Positions 56,281 through 64,000 of a stretch of DNA of 64,000 nucleotides are shown in pieces. The notes beneath the pieces were generated by a model, which searched no databases, was not told where the DNA came from, and saw only the letters and a program-made list of their open reading frames with translations. The stretch covers positions 89,516-153,515 of the forward strand of contig CABRHS010000002.1 in the NCBI GenBank assembly GCA_902470815.1, read 5' to 3'. Position 1 is the first letter of the stretch. Each line of letters starts with the position of its first letter. The DNA comes from an uncultured Collinsella sp. (GTDB taxonomy: Bacteria > Actinomycetota > Coriobacteriia > Coriobacteriales > Coriobacteriaceae). Position numbers and translations under genes: made by a program.

Positions 56281-57369
56281 ATGAAGCACATATCGTTTCT
56301 CATCAAACCGGCAAGCTCCACATGCAACATGCGCTGCCGCTACTGCTTTTACGCCGACGTCGCGGAGCACCGTGAGACCGCCAACCACGGCATCATGGAC
56401 GCCGCGACGATCCAGGCGGTGGTCGACCGCGCCTTCGCCCTCGGTCCGGACGCCGAGGTGACCTTCGCCTTCCAGGGCGGAGAGCCCACCTGCGCGGGCC
56501 TCGACTTCTTCCGCTCCTTCTGCGCCTACGTGGACGCGCATCGCGCGCAGCAGACGGTGCACCTGGCCATCCAGACCAACGGATACGTCATCGACGACAC
56601 CTGGGCGACCTTCCTCGCCCAGCACGGCTTCCTCGTGGGCGTGTCCATCGACGGCTACCCTGAGATGCACGACTGGCTCCGCCCCGACGCCCGCGGCGCC
56701 GGCACCATGGACCGCGTTCTCGACGCGGTGGCGGCCCTGCGGCGGGCGGGCGCCGACTTCAACATCCTCACCGTCCTCACCGACCAACTCGCCCGTCACC
56801 CGCAGAAGCTCTACCGCTTCTACAGGCAGCACAAGTTCGACTTCGTCCAGCTCATCCCCTGCCTGCCGGGACTCGATGAGGCGAGCGACGAGTACTCCCT
56901 GGAGCCCGAGAGCTTCGTGAGCTTCTACAAGACGTTCTTCCGGCTGTGGCTCGAGGACTTCAAGCGCGGCGAGCGCATGAGCGTCACGCTCTTCGACAAC
57001 GTGATCCCGCTGTTCGCCGGCATGTACCCGCAGCAATGCGGGATGCTCGGCGCCTGCGCGCCGCAGTTTGTGGTCGAGGGCAACGGCGACGTGTACCCCT
57101 GCGATTTCTACGTGCTCGACCGGTTCCGCCTTGGCAACATCCGCACGGACTCGCTGGAGGACATGGCCACATGTGACGCGCTGCGCGCCTTCCTCGACGA
57201 GCCCCGCCGCGCATGCTCCATGTGCGCGACCTGCCCCTTCGAGCGCATCTGCCACAAGAACTGCAAGCGCCTGAACACCTGCTACTACCGTGAGGACTAC
57301 TGCGGATACCGCGATTTCCTCGAGTACGCGGCGCCCGACATGATATCCATCGCGCGAACGCTGAGGTAA
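56281..57369 (+). CDS. Anaerobic sulfatase-maturase-type radical SAM/SPASM enzyme
   Basis: 362 residues. Radical SAM cluster motif Cys15-x3-Cys19-x2-Cys22 (CNMRCRYC), Gly-rich FQGGEPT, then the SPASM domain with CGMLGACAPQ, YPCDFYVLD, and the run CSMCATCPFERICHKNCKRLNTCYYREDYC. The anSME family oxidises an active-site Cys or Ser of sulfatases to formylglycine in anaerobes, using three [4Fe-4S] clusters. No sulfatase is in the window, so the target lies elsewhere or the enzyme modifies another peptide. It converges with the TauE/SafE gene with only two bases between stops. Confidence 0.88.
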   Translation: MKHISFLIKPASSTCNMRCRYCFYADVAEHRETANHGIMDAATIQAVVDRAFALGPDAEVTFAFQGGEPTCAGLDFFRSFCAYVDAHRAQQTVHLAIQTNGYVIDDTWATFLAQHGFLVGVSIDGYPEMHDWLRPDARGAGTMDRVLDAVAALRRAGADFNILTVLTDQLARHPQKLYRFYRQHKFDFVQLIPCLPGLDEASDEYSLEPESFVSFYKTFFRLWLEDFKRGERMSVTLFDNVIPLFAGMYPQQCGMLGACAPQFVVEGNGDVYPCDFYVLDRFRLGNIRTDSLEDMATCDALRAFLDEPRRACSMCATCPFERICHKNCKRLNTCYYREDYCGYRDFLEYAAPDMISIARTLR

Positions 57370-57371
57370 GG

Positions 57372-58172
57372 CTACGCGAGCACGGTGTACTTCGCGATGT
57401 TGTAGACGTTGATGAGAATGATGACGACCATGAGGCCGATGAACAGCTTGTCGACGCGCTCGGAGTCGATGCGCTTGTTCACGGCCCGGCCCGCGACGCC
57501 GCCAAGTATGCCGCACACCACCATACCGGCGATCAATGCGATGCTGACGCTCGCGAGGTCCATGGTGAGGACGCTGCGAAGAGTGCTCGCGACCTGCGAG
57601 AACAAGATGATATACAGGGAGTTCTGCGCGGCCTCCTTGGTCTGCATGCTGAAGAAGTAATACAGCACCACCAGGTTGATGGGGCCGCCGCCGATGCCGA
57701 GGAAGCTCGACATGATGCCGAGGAACAAGCCGATCACCGCGCAGGCAAACGCGTTCGAGACCTGCTTGGTGGCGACCTTCTCCTTATTGATGGTGTAGAC
57801 AAGCGTCCCGATGGTGATGATCATGAGCACTGCCGCCTGGACGGCACCGGCGGTATCGGGCGTGTCGAACAGGCCCTCAACCATGCTGAACAGGTCCTTG
57901 CCCACAAGACCGCCCACGGCGGCGCCCACGGCGAGCGGCGTGGCGGTCTTGAAATCGATCTGCGACGCGCCCGAGGCACGGGAGCGGAGGACGGAATAGG
58001 CCGTCATGGACAGCACCGTGCACCCCGACAGGAAGTTGATGGTTGAGACGGGAAACGCCCCGAGTGCATCGAGGACGGGCTTGATGATCACGCCGCCGCC
58101 GATGCCGCAGATGGCACCGATGACCGACGAGAAGAAGCAGACGGCGAACACCGCGATATACACGATCGACAT
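57372..58172 (-). CDS. TauE/SafE-family anion permease
   Basis: 266 residues from ATG 58172 with GGAGG upstream. Eight or so membrane helices in two homologous halves. Each half carries the family signature: SVIGAICGIGGGVIIKPVL in the first, and GIMSSFLGIGGGPINLVVLYY in the second. Family members export sulfite, sulfonates or organic acids. The adjacent radical SAM maturase hints at sulfur metabolism, but the genes are convergent so linkage is weak. Confidence 0.85.
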   Translation of the reverse strand: MSIVYIAVFAVCFFSSVIGAICGIGGGVIIKPVLDALGAFPVSTINFLSGCTVLSMTAYSVLRSRASGASQIDFKTATPLAVGAAVGGLVGKDLFSMVEGLFDTPDTAGAVQAAVLMIITIGTLVYTINKEKVATKQVSNAFACAVIGLFLGIMSSFLGIGGGPINLVVLYYFFSMQTKEAAQNSLYIILFSQVASTLRSVLTMDLASVSIALIAGMVVCGILGGVAGRAVNKRIDSERVDKLFIGLMVVIILINVYNIAKYTVLA

Positions 58173-58202
58173 GCAGGGCCTCCATAGCACATATACAAAC
58201 AT

Positions 58203-58258
58203 TTCGAACATTTTCGAACAGCTTAGTCGATAATAGCACGACTGAGGCTGAATGCGAA
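58203..58258 (-). promoter_or_regulatory. Promoter and repeated TTCGAA boxes before the TauE/SafE gene
   Basis: Reverse strand TTCGCA (-35, 58253-58258), 17-base spacer, TGCTATTAT extended -10 (58230-58235). Immediately after the start point lie two TTCGAA palindromes (58203-58208 and 58213-58218) at a ten-base period, a candidate operator. Confidence 0.6.
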
Positions 58259-58279
58259 GGTGAGTGCGCCCCGCGGCGA

Positions 58280-59650
58280 TTACCCGCGCAACAGCCCCGC
58301 GACCTCGCCGGCGAGCGTGATGGTGCCGGCGGCGATGAGAGGGCGATGGCCCTCCGTCGCGGCCACAAGCGCGGAGCCGACGGTGGCGTGCACTGAGACG
58401 AGGTCGCACTCGCATCGACCAAGTTCGAGCAACTTGGAGCGCACCAGGGACGCGAGCTCTTCTGCCGGCATGGCGCGGTCGCTCGCCGTCTGCGCGACCA
58501 TGATGCGCGGGAACGCCGGCACGAGGACGTCTATGATGCCCGCGACGTCCTTGTCGGAGAGCGCGGCGATGAGAAGCGTGGGGCGCTCCGCAATGGAGGG
58601 CTCCACCTCATCCAGCGCCGCGATGAAATTCTCACAGCTCTGCGGATTGTGGCACGCGTCGACCAGCACGAGGGGATCCATGCGCACGATATCGAAACGG
58701 CCGGGCACCGGGCAGGAGTCCAAGCTGCGCTCAAGGGCGGACGCATCGAGAACGCGACCCAGATAGCCCTCCGCGAGGGCGATGGCGCACGCGGCGTTCT
58801 GCGGCTGGTACGCGGGCTTGTACATGTCCACGCGGTACTCGGAGCGAGACGTGCGGGTGACGAACGAGACGACGCCGCCTATGCGGTCCGGCTCGCGCAG
58901 CGTCTCGTGCGAGACCACCCAGGGCTTCACGCCGCACGCGGCGCAACGCTCGTCCATCACGCGCTGAACGGAGAGCTCATGCGTCCCCTCCCCCAGCACG
59001 ACCAGGCGGCCGGGCTTGATGACGGCGGCCTTCTCACCGGCTATCGCCTCGAGCGTGTCACCGAGGATGCGGGTGTGGTCAAGGCCTATCCCCGTAATGG
59101 CGACCGCCACCGGGTCCGTGGCGCTCGTGGCGTCCCAGCGGCCGCCCATGCCCACCTCGAGAACCGCGACATCCACGCCGCGCTCGGCGAACACCACCAT
59201 GGCGGCGGCCGTGAGCAGGTCGAACGGGGTGATCGTGTAAGCGGGCTCGCCGACGGCGGCACGGCGCGCGTTCACGCGACGACCGGCCTGAAGGGCGGAG
59301 GACACGCCGTGGGCGAACTCGCCGGGGCTCACCACGGCGCCGTCGATCTCCATGCGCTCCTCGTACCGCACCAATTGCGGCGAGGTGTACAGCGCGGTGC
59401 GCTTGCCCTCACCGCGCAGGATCGCCGCGGTGAAGCGCGTGGTTGATGTCTTGCCGTTGGTGCCCGCGACCTGAATGCAGTCGAAGTGCTCGTCGGGGCG
59501 GCCGAGCTCGTCGAGCATATCGACGACCGTCTCGAGCAGCGGGCCGGCGTCGCCGGCGATGACGCCGGTGTCGGCCGCGATCGACACGGCCTCGTCATAG
59601 CTCAGCTCATCAACCTCGAACGGCAGGACGTATGTCTCTCCACGCTTCAT
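58280..59650 (-). CDS. folC: Folylpolyglutamate synthase / dihydrofolate synthase
   Basis: 456 residues, ATG 59650 with TAGGAGGA upstream. Mur-ligase fold: P-loop VAGTNGKTSTTRFTAAIL near 60, GRWDATSATDPVAVAITGIGLDHTRILG (metal and substrate region), and VDACHNPQSCENF. It adds glutamate to dihydropteroate or folates. Directly after the FNT transporter gene and downstream of valS, as in many Gram-positive bacteria (valS-folC). Confidence 0.92.
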   Translation of the reverse strand: MKRGETYVLPFEVDELSYDEAVSIAADTGVIAGDAGPLLETVVDMLDELGRPDEHFDCIQVAGTNGKTSTTRFTAAILRGEGKRTALYTSPQLVRYEERMEIDGAVVSPGEFAHGVSSALQAGRRVNARRAAVGEPAYTITPFDLLTAAAMVVFAERGVDVAVLEVGMGGRWDATSATDPVAVAITGIGLDHTRILGDTLEAIAGEKAAVIKPGRLVVLGEGTHELSVQRVMDERCAACGVKPWVVSHETLREPDRIGGVVSFVTRTSRSEYRVDMYKPAYQPQNAACAIALAEGYLGRVLDASALERSLDSCPVPGRFDIVRMDPLVLVDACHNPQSCENFIAALDEVEPSIAERPTLLIAALSDKDVAGIIDVLVPAFPRIMVAQTASDRAMPAEELASLVRSKLLELGRCECDLVSVHATVGSALVAATEGHRPLIAAGTITLAGEVAGLLRG

Positions 59651-59659
59651 GGAGTCCTC

Positions 59660-60469
59660 CTAATCGCGGCCATCGCGGCCGTAGACGAACCAATAAGCGG
59701 CTGCCACGGCCACACCGCCCACGATGTTGCCGAGCGTGACGAACAGCAGGTTGGAAAGCACCCCCGAGAGCGCGATGGACGATGCTCCCCACATGGCCTC
59801 GATCGCCATGCCGAGCGGCAGGAAGAACATGTTCGCCACGGAGTGCTCGAACCCCAGCACGACGAACGCGACAACCGGCAGGATGGCGGCCGCGAGCTTG
59901 TCGCACACCGTCTTGCCGGCGCTGCCCATCCACACGGCGAGGCACACGAGGACGTTGCACAGGATGCCGCGCGAGAAGGCCACAAGAGGGCTCAGCGCCG
60001 CCTTGGATGACGCAACGGAGCATGCGAACTCCCCCACCAAGCCATCCTGCATCCCCGGGAATCCCGATGCGAGCAGAAGGACCGCGACCAGCAGGGCGCC
60101 CACGGCGTTGCCCGCGTAGACGATCGCCCATTTGCGCACCATGCGAATGAACGGGTACCTCCCGTCGAGGGCTCCGATCACCATGAGGCAGTTGCCCGTG
60201 AACAGCTCGGCTCCGGCGACGAGCACCAAAAACAGGCCCAGGCAAAACGCCAGGCCGCCCAAGATGAGCGAGATCGAGGGCGCAAGCGAGGTGTCCGATC
60301 GCACCATGAGCATGAACGACGCGCCGAGCGCGACGAACGCGCCGGCGAGGACCGCAAGGACGAACGCCCTGCCGCGCGTGAGCCCCGCCTTGGCGAACCC
60401 TATGTGGACGAACGCCTCCTGCGTCTTCGCCGGCGGCAGCATCACCGTTCCCGTCCCGTTATCTGCCAT
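59660..60469 (-). CDS. Formate/nitrite transporter family protein
   Basis: 269 residues with six membrane helices. FNT signatures: FLVLVAGAELFTGNCLM (the conserved A-E-L-F-T-G-N loop), WAIVYAGNAVGA, and the C-terminal FVTLGNIVGGVAVAAAYW. Pentameric channel for formate, nitrite or hydrosulfide. In a fermentative anaerobe, formate export is the likeliest role. Ten bases before folC and likely co-transcribed with it. Confidence 0.92.
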   Translation of the reverse strand: MADNGTGTVMLPPAKTQEAFVHIGFAKAGLTRGRAFVLAVLAGAFVALGASFMLMVRSDTSLAPSISLILGGLAFCLGLFLVLVAGAELFTGNCLMVIGALDGRYPFIRMVRKWAIVYAGNAVGALLVAVLLLASGFPGMQDGLVGEFACSVASSKAALSPLVAFSRGILCNVLVCLAVWMGSAGKTVCDKLAAAILPVVAFVVLGFEHSVANMFFLPLGMAIEAMWGASSIALSGVLSNLLFVTLGNIVGGVAVAAAYWFVYGRDGRD

Positions 60470-60550
60470 GTCTCCCTCTCCCCCACCTGTATGCTCAGCA
60501 CGAACCCCGCCGCATCGACTGCGACGGGGTCCCAGATGTCGAAAACTCGA

Positions 60551-63262
60551 TTACGCGAAATCCGCGAGCTGCGCCTTGAGCGCGGCGATGGTCTCGGCGA
60601 GCTCCGCGGCGCGATCGCGCTTCTTCGCCACGACCTCGGGTGCGGCCTTAGCGATAAAGCCCTCGTTGCCCAAGGTGCGCTCGGCGGCGGCGAGCTCCTT
60701 CTCGGCGGCGGCTAGCTCCTTCTCCATGCGAGCGCGCTCGGCGTCGAAATCGACGAGGTCGCCCATGACGACGTAGGCGTCGAAGTCCGGACCCGCGATG
60801 GCGATGGCCTTCTCGGGCTTCACGAACTCATCCGCCGTGAAGACGCCGAGCTCGCTGACGTTTGCCAGGTCGCGGATGAAGTCCGCCATGCCGCAGATGG
60901 CCTCGGCGATCTCGGGCGAGGTCGCCTTGATCTCGCAGCGAAGCTCCTGCTTGGGCGAGATGCGGTAGCGGGCGCGGCTCGAGCGGACATCGGTGACAAC
61001 CGCCCGCATGAGCTCGAAGGACTTCTCGGAGGGCTCATCGATGAAGCGCTCGAAGGCCTCCGGCTCGGGCCACGTGGCGATCATGAGGGCCTCGGCGCGG
61101 TCGCACGTGCCGTCCTCGGTCATATCGAGCCAGCTGGAGGGCATGGTGTCCCAAATGGCCTCGGTGACGAACGGCATGAGCGGGTGCATGAGGCGCAGCG
61201 AGGTGTCGAGCACGAAGATCAGGTTGCGCTGGGCCTGCAGGCGGGCGTCATCGTCCTTGAGGCGGGTCTTGGTGACCTCGACGTACCAGTCGCAGACCTC
61301 GTTCCAGAAGAAGTTCTGCACGCCGCGGGCCATCTCGCCGAACGTGTACTGCTCGATGCCCTCGGTGACCATGCGAACGGCCTTGGCGAGACGGCTGAAC
61401 ATCCAGGCGTCTGCCGCGGTCTCGGCGACAGGCTCACCCGGGGTGTAGCCGTCCATATTCATGAGCAGGAAGCGGCTGGCGTTCCAGATCTTGGTGACGA
61501 ACGCGCGGGCCTGCTCGGTGCGGGCGGACCCCTTGAGGGCCTTGGTCTTCTTGTCGATGTCGGCGTCGAACTTGACGTCCTGGTTGTTGGTGCACAGCGT
61601 GAGCAGGTTGAAGCGCATGGCGTCGGCACCGTACATGTCGATGAGGTCCATGGGGTTCACGCCGTTGCCCTTTGACTTGGACATGCGGCTGCCGTCCTTG
61701 GCAAGGATCGTGGGGTAGATCACCACGTCGCGGAAGGGGACCTCGTCAAGGAAGTACAGGGAGCTCATGACCATGCGCGCGACCCACAGCGCGATGATGT
61801 CGCGCGCGGTGACGAGGGCCGTGGTGGGGTGATGCCCCTCGAGCTGCTCGGGATGCTGCGGCCAACCCTGCGTGGCGAAGGTCCACAGCTGGGAGCTGAA
61901 CCAGGTGTCCAGCACGTTCTCGTCCTGATGGACGTGGGCGCAGCCGCACTTGGGGCAGACGTGCACGTCCTCCATGCAGGCGTCCTCCCAGCCGCACTCC
62001 TCGCAATAGAACACGGGGATACGGTGGCCCCACCAGAGCTGGCGCGAGATGCACCAGTCCTTCAGGTTCTCCATCCAGGTGGTGTAGGTGTCGGTCCAGC
62101 GGGACGGGTGGAAGGTCACGCGGCCGTCGCGCACGGCGTCGAGCGCGGGCCCCTTGAGCTTGTCCACGGCGACGAACCACTGCTCGGAGAGCCAGGGCTC
62201 GAGCGTCTGGTCGCAGCGGTAGCAGTGCATGACGGAGTGGTCGTGCTCGTCCACGTGGTCAAGAAGGCCGTGTTCCTCGAACCAGGCGAGGACGGCCTCG
62301 CGGCACTCGTCGCGCGTCATGCCGGTGAACTCGCCATAGCCCTCCACAACGACGGCGTGCTCGTCGAAGATGTTAATCTGGGGCAGGTCGTGGGCCTGGC
62401 CCATGGCGTAGTCGTTGGGGTCGTGGGCCGGCGTGACCTTGACGAAGCCGGTGCCGAAGTCGGGATCGACGTGCCAGTCGTCGAAGATGGGGATCTCGCG
62501 GTCCACGATGGGCAGCTTGACGGTCTTGCCCACGAACGCGGCCTTCTCGGGGTCCTTGCTGGACACGGCGATGCCAGTGTCGCCCAGCATGGTCTCGGGG
62601 CGCGTGGTGGCCACGACGATGTACTCCTGGCCGTTGACGGGCTCGGTGAGCGGGTAGCGCAGGTGCCAGAGGTGACCCTTCTCGTCCTTGTACTCGGCCT
62701 CGTCGTCGGAGATGGCGGTGGTGCAGTCGGGGCACCAGTTTACGATGCGCTTGCCGCGGTAGATCAGGCCATCGTGGTACCAGTCGCAAAAGACCTTGCG
62801 CACGGCCTCGGCATACTCGTCATCCATGGTGAAGCGCTCGCCGTCGAAGTCGACGGAGCAGCCCATCCGCTTGATCTGCTCGACGATGGTGCCGCCGTAC
62901 TCATACGTCCAGTCCCAGCAGGCGTCGAGGAACTTCTCACGGCCGATCTCCAGGCGGGAGACGCCCTCGCTCTTGAGCTTCTTGTCAACCTTGGTCTGCG
63001 TGGCGATACCCGCGTGGTCCGTGCCCAGGATCCAACGCGTGGAGCGGCCGCGCATGCGTGCCATGCGGACAATGGCGTCCTGAATGGAGTCGTCAGTGGC
63101 GTGGCCCATGTGCAGGATGCCCGTGACGTTGGGCGGCGGGATGGTGACGGTGCAGTCGCCCACTCCCTCGCGACGCTTGTAGTAACCGCCGTCGAGCCAT
63201 TTTTGCAGGATGGCCGGCTCGTTGACCGCCGGATCGTAATTCTTGGGCATCTCTTCTGTCAT
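60551..63262 (-). CDS. valS: Valyl-tRNA synthetase
   Basis: 903 residues. HIGH-type motif PNVTGILHMGHATDD, CP1 editing domain (VATTRPETMLGDTGIAV), and KMSKS as SRMSKSKGNG. A zinc-ribbon-like insert is CEECGWEDACMEDVHVCPKCGCAH. The C-terminal coiled-coil (about 840-903) is as in other ValRS. GGGAG precedes ATG 63262. Charges valine and edits threonine. No T-box visible upstream. Confidence 0.96.
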   Translation of the reverse strand: MTEEMPKNYDPAVNEPAILQKWLDGGYYKRREGVGDCTVTIPPPNVTGILHMGHATDDSIQDAIVRMARMRGRSTRWILGTDHAGIATQTKVDKKLKSEGVSRLEIGREKFLDACWDWTYEYGGTIVEQIKRMGCSVDFDGERFTMDDEYAEAVRKVFCDWYHDGLIYRGKRIVNWCPDCTTAISDDEAEYKDEKGHLWHLRYPLTEPVNGQEYIVVATTRPETMLGDTGIAVSSKDPEKAAFVGKTVKLPIVDREIPIFDDWHVDPDFGTGFVKVTPAHDPNDYAMGQAHDLPQINIFDEHAVVVEGYGEFTGMTRDECREAVLAWFEEHGLLDHVDEHDHSVMHCYRCDQTLEPWLSEQWFVAVDKLKGPALDAVRDGRVTFHPSRWTDTYTTWMENLKDWCISRQLWWGHRIPVFYCEECGWEDACMEDVHVCPKCGCAHVHQDENVLDTWFSSQLWTFATQGWPQHPEQLEGHHPTTALVTARDIIALWVARMVMSSLYFLDEVPFRDVVIYPTILAKDGSRMSKSKGNGVNPMDLIDMYGADAMRFNLLTLCTNNQDVKFDADIDKKTKALKGSARTEQARAFVTKIWNASRFLLMNMDGYTPGEPVAETAADAWMFSRLAKAVRMVTEGIEQYTFGEMARGVQNFFWNEVCDWYVEVTKTRLKDDDARLQAQRNLIFVLDTSLRLMHPLMPFVTEAIWDTMPSSWLDMTEDGTCDRAEALMIATWPEPEAFERFIDEPSEKSFELMRAVVTDVRSSRARYRISPKQELRCEIKATSPEIAEAICGMADFIRDLANVSELGVFTADEFVKPEKAIAIAGPDFDAYVVMGDLVDFDAERARMEKELAAAEKELAAAERTLGNEGFIAKAAPEVVAKKRDRAAELAETIAALKAQLADFA

Positions 63263-63303
63263 GAAACGCTCCCGAAGAGTCGAAGTTTGCGTAGTTGTTC
63301 AAC

Positions 63304-63312
63304 AGGATAGCA
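63304..63312 (-). promoter_or_regulatory. Extended -10 promoter of valS
   Basis: Reverse strand TGCTATCCT, 42 bases before the start; the surrounding CTACGTGCTATC matches the ileS leader promoter. -35 poor. Confidence 0.45.
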
Positions 63313-63336
63313 CGTAGGACATGCCAGGGGCGCAAT

Positions 63337-63363
63337 GAAAACGGCCGGCACGAGGCCGGCCGT
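63337..63363 (-). terminator. Intrinsic terminator of clpX
   Basis: Reverse strand ACGGCCGGC, CTCGT loop, GCCGGCCGT then TTTCATT; 63 bases after the clpX stop. Confidence 0.85.
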
Positions 63364-63425
63364 TGGACGATATGCGATTCACGCCCACACCGATAGCGCG
63401 CCTGAGCGCGCGGAGATGCGGCGGG

Positions 63426-64000
63426 TTAATCCAGGTCGATGTCCGACCCCTCGTAGACGCGGCGGGGCTGCTCGGCCCCCTGAACCGCGGCGGCGGTCAC
63501 CATAACCTGGCGCACGCCCTGTTCGCTGGGCAAATCGAACATGGTCTGCTGAAGAAGCTCCTCGCAGATGCTGCGCAGGCCGCGGGCGCCCGTCTTGCGG
63601 GCTAGGGCCTTCTTCGCGATCTCATGCAGGGCCTCGGACTCGAAGACCAGCTCCACGCCCTCCATGGCGAACATGCGGCGGTACTGCTTGACCACGGCGT
63701 TCCTGGGCTCGGTGAGAATGCAGACCAGGTCGTCCTCGGACAGGGCCTGCGTCTGGGTGATCACCGGGGTGCGGCCGATGAACTCGGGGATCATGCCGAA
63801 GTTGTTGAGGTCCTCGGGCAGCACCTGCTTGAGCAGGACGTTCTCATCCTTGGAGGTGGGGCCGGCGATCTCGGAATTGAAGCCGATGCCCTGGTTGCCC
63901 ACGCGGTCGGAGATGATCTTGTCCAGGCCCACGAACGCGCCGCCACAGATGAACAGGATGTTCGTGGTGTCGATCTGCAGGAGCTCCTGCTGCGGGTGCT
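63426..64000 (-). CDS. clpX: ATP-dependent Clp protease ATP-binding subunit ClpX, C-terminal part
   Basis: The frame is open to the window edge (191 codons of the C-terminus). It begins within IDTTNILFICGGAFVGLDKII, the Walker B-proximal stretch of ClpX. NNFGMIPEFIGRTPVI and LTEPRNAVVKQYRRMF follow (the R-x-P and sensor regions), then the sensor-2 motif ARKTGARGLRSICEELLQQTMFDLPS. ClpX unfolds substrates for ClpP. The zinc domain and P-loop lie outside the window. Confidence 0.95.
   Translation of the reverse strand, partial: HPQQELLQIDTTNILFICGGAFVGLDKIISDRVGNQGIGFNSEIAGPTSKDENVLLKQVLPEDLNNFGMIPEFIGRTPVITQTQALSEDDLVCILTEPRNAVVKQYRRMFAMEGVELVFESEALHEIAKKALARKTGARGLRSICEELLQQTMFDLPSEQGVRQVMVTAAAVQGAEQPRRVYEGSDIDLD

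Overview
The window is high-GC, mostly minus-strand chromosomal DNA from an actinobacterium. The order mihF-gmk-rpoZ, a T-box before ileS, pyrRBCKDF, an anaerobic sulfatase-maturase-type radical SAM enzyme and the ModE/DUF1667-type genes suggest a strictly anaerobic gut member of the Coriobacteriia, most like Collinsella. That assignment is inference; no 16S gene is present.

Layout. 1-9.8 kb: an incomplete prepilin peptidase, a small membrane protein, a membrane glycosyltransferase, an RluA-type synthase with lspA, T-box-controlled ileS, DUF3784, DUF523, rpsT and holA. 9.9-15.9 kb: comEC/comEA, whose Shine-Dalgarno lies inside a terminator-like hairpin, then mihF-gmk-rpoZ-thiI. 16-22.6 kb: the pyrimidine operon pyrR-B-C-K-D-F behind a likely attenuator, and an SGNH hydrolase. 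22.7-37.5 kb: tRNA-Asn, then the information-processing run rimP-nusA-infB-rbfA-nrnA-truB-ribF-dnaG-rpoD, read right to left, and leuS.

37.5-41 kb is an accessory pocket of visibly lower GC between leuS and guaB. It holds an AbiEi/DUF559-like gene bracketed by two copies of a ~150-bp repeat with imperfect terminal inverted repeats (a third copy lies at 7.7 kb), and an orphan GIY-YIG nuclease. 41-47 kb: guaB divergent from a ModE-type regulator, mntP, a PLP-fold homologue without a recognisable catalytic lysine, thrS without a TGS domain, and a zinc-ribbon membrane protein. 47.3-51.3 kb: an aryl-beta-glucoside PTS operon (licT-EIIBC-bglA) whose leader carries a readable RAT antiterminator overlapping a terminator. 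51.5-54.9 kb: a three-gene GlpA-like/FAD-NAD/DUF1667 module. 55-64 kb: an RlpA-domain secreted protein, radical SAM maturase, TauE/SafE permease, folC, FNT transporter, valS and the C-terminal part of clpX.

Most of the window is housekeeping. The novelty lies in (i) the repeat family and the nuclease-like gene it brackets, (ii) several cis-acting RNA switches that can be derived from sequence (ileS T-box, licT RAT, comEA hairpin, pyr and rimP leaders), and (iii) odd protein architectures (NusA with a zinc-knuckle tail, ThrRS without TGS, a degenerate trans-sulfuration enzyme, LicT lacking one PRD1 histidine).
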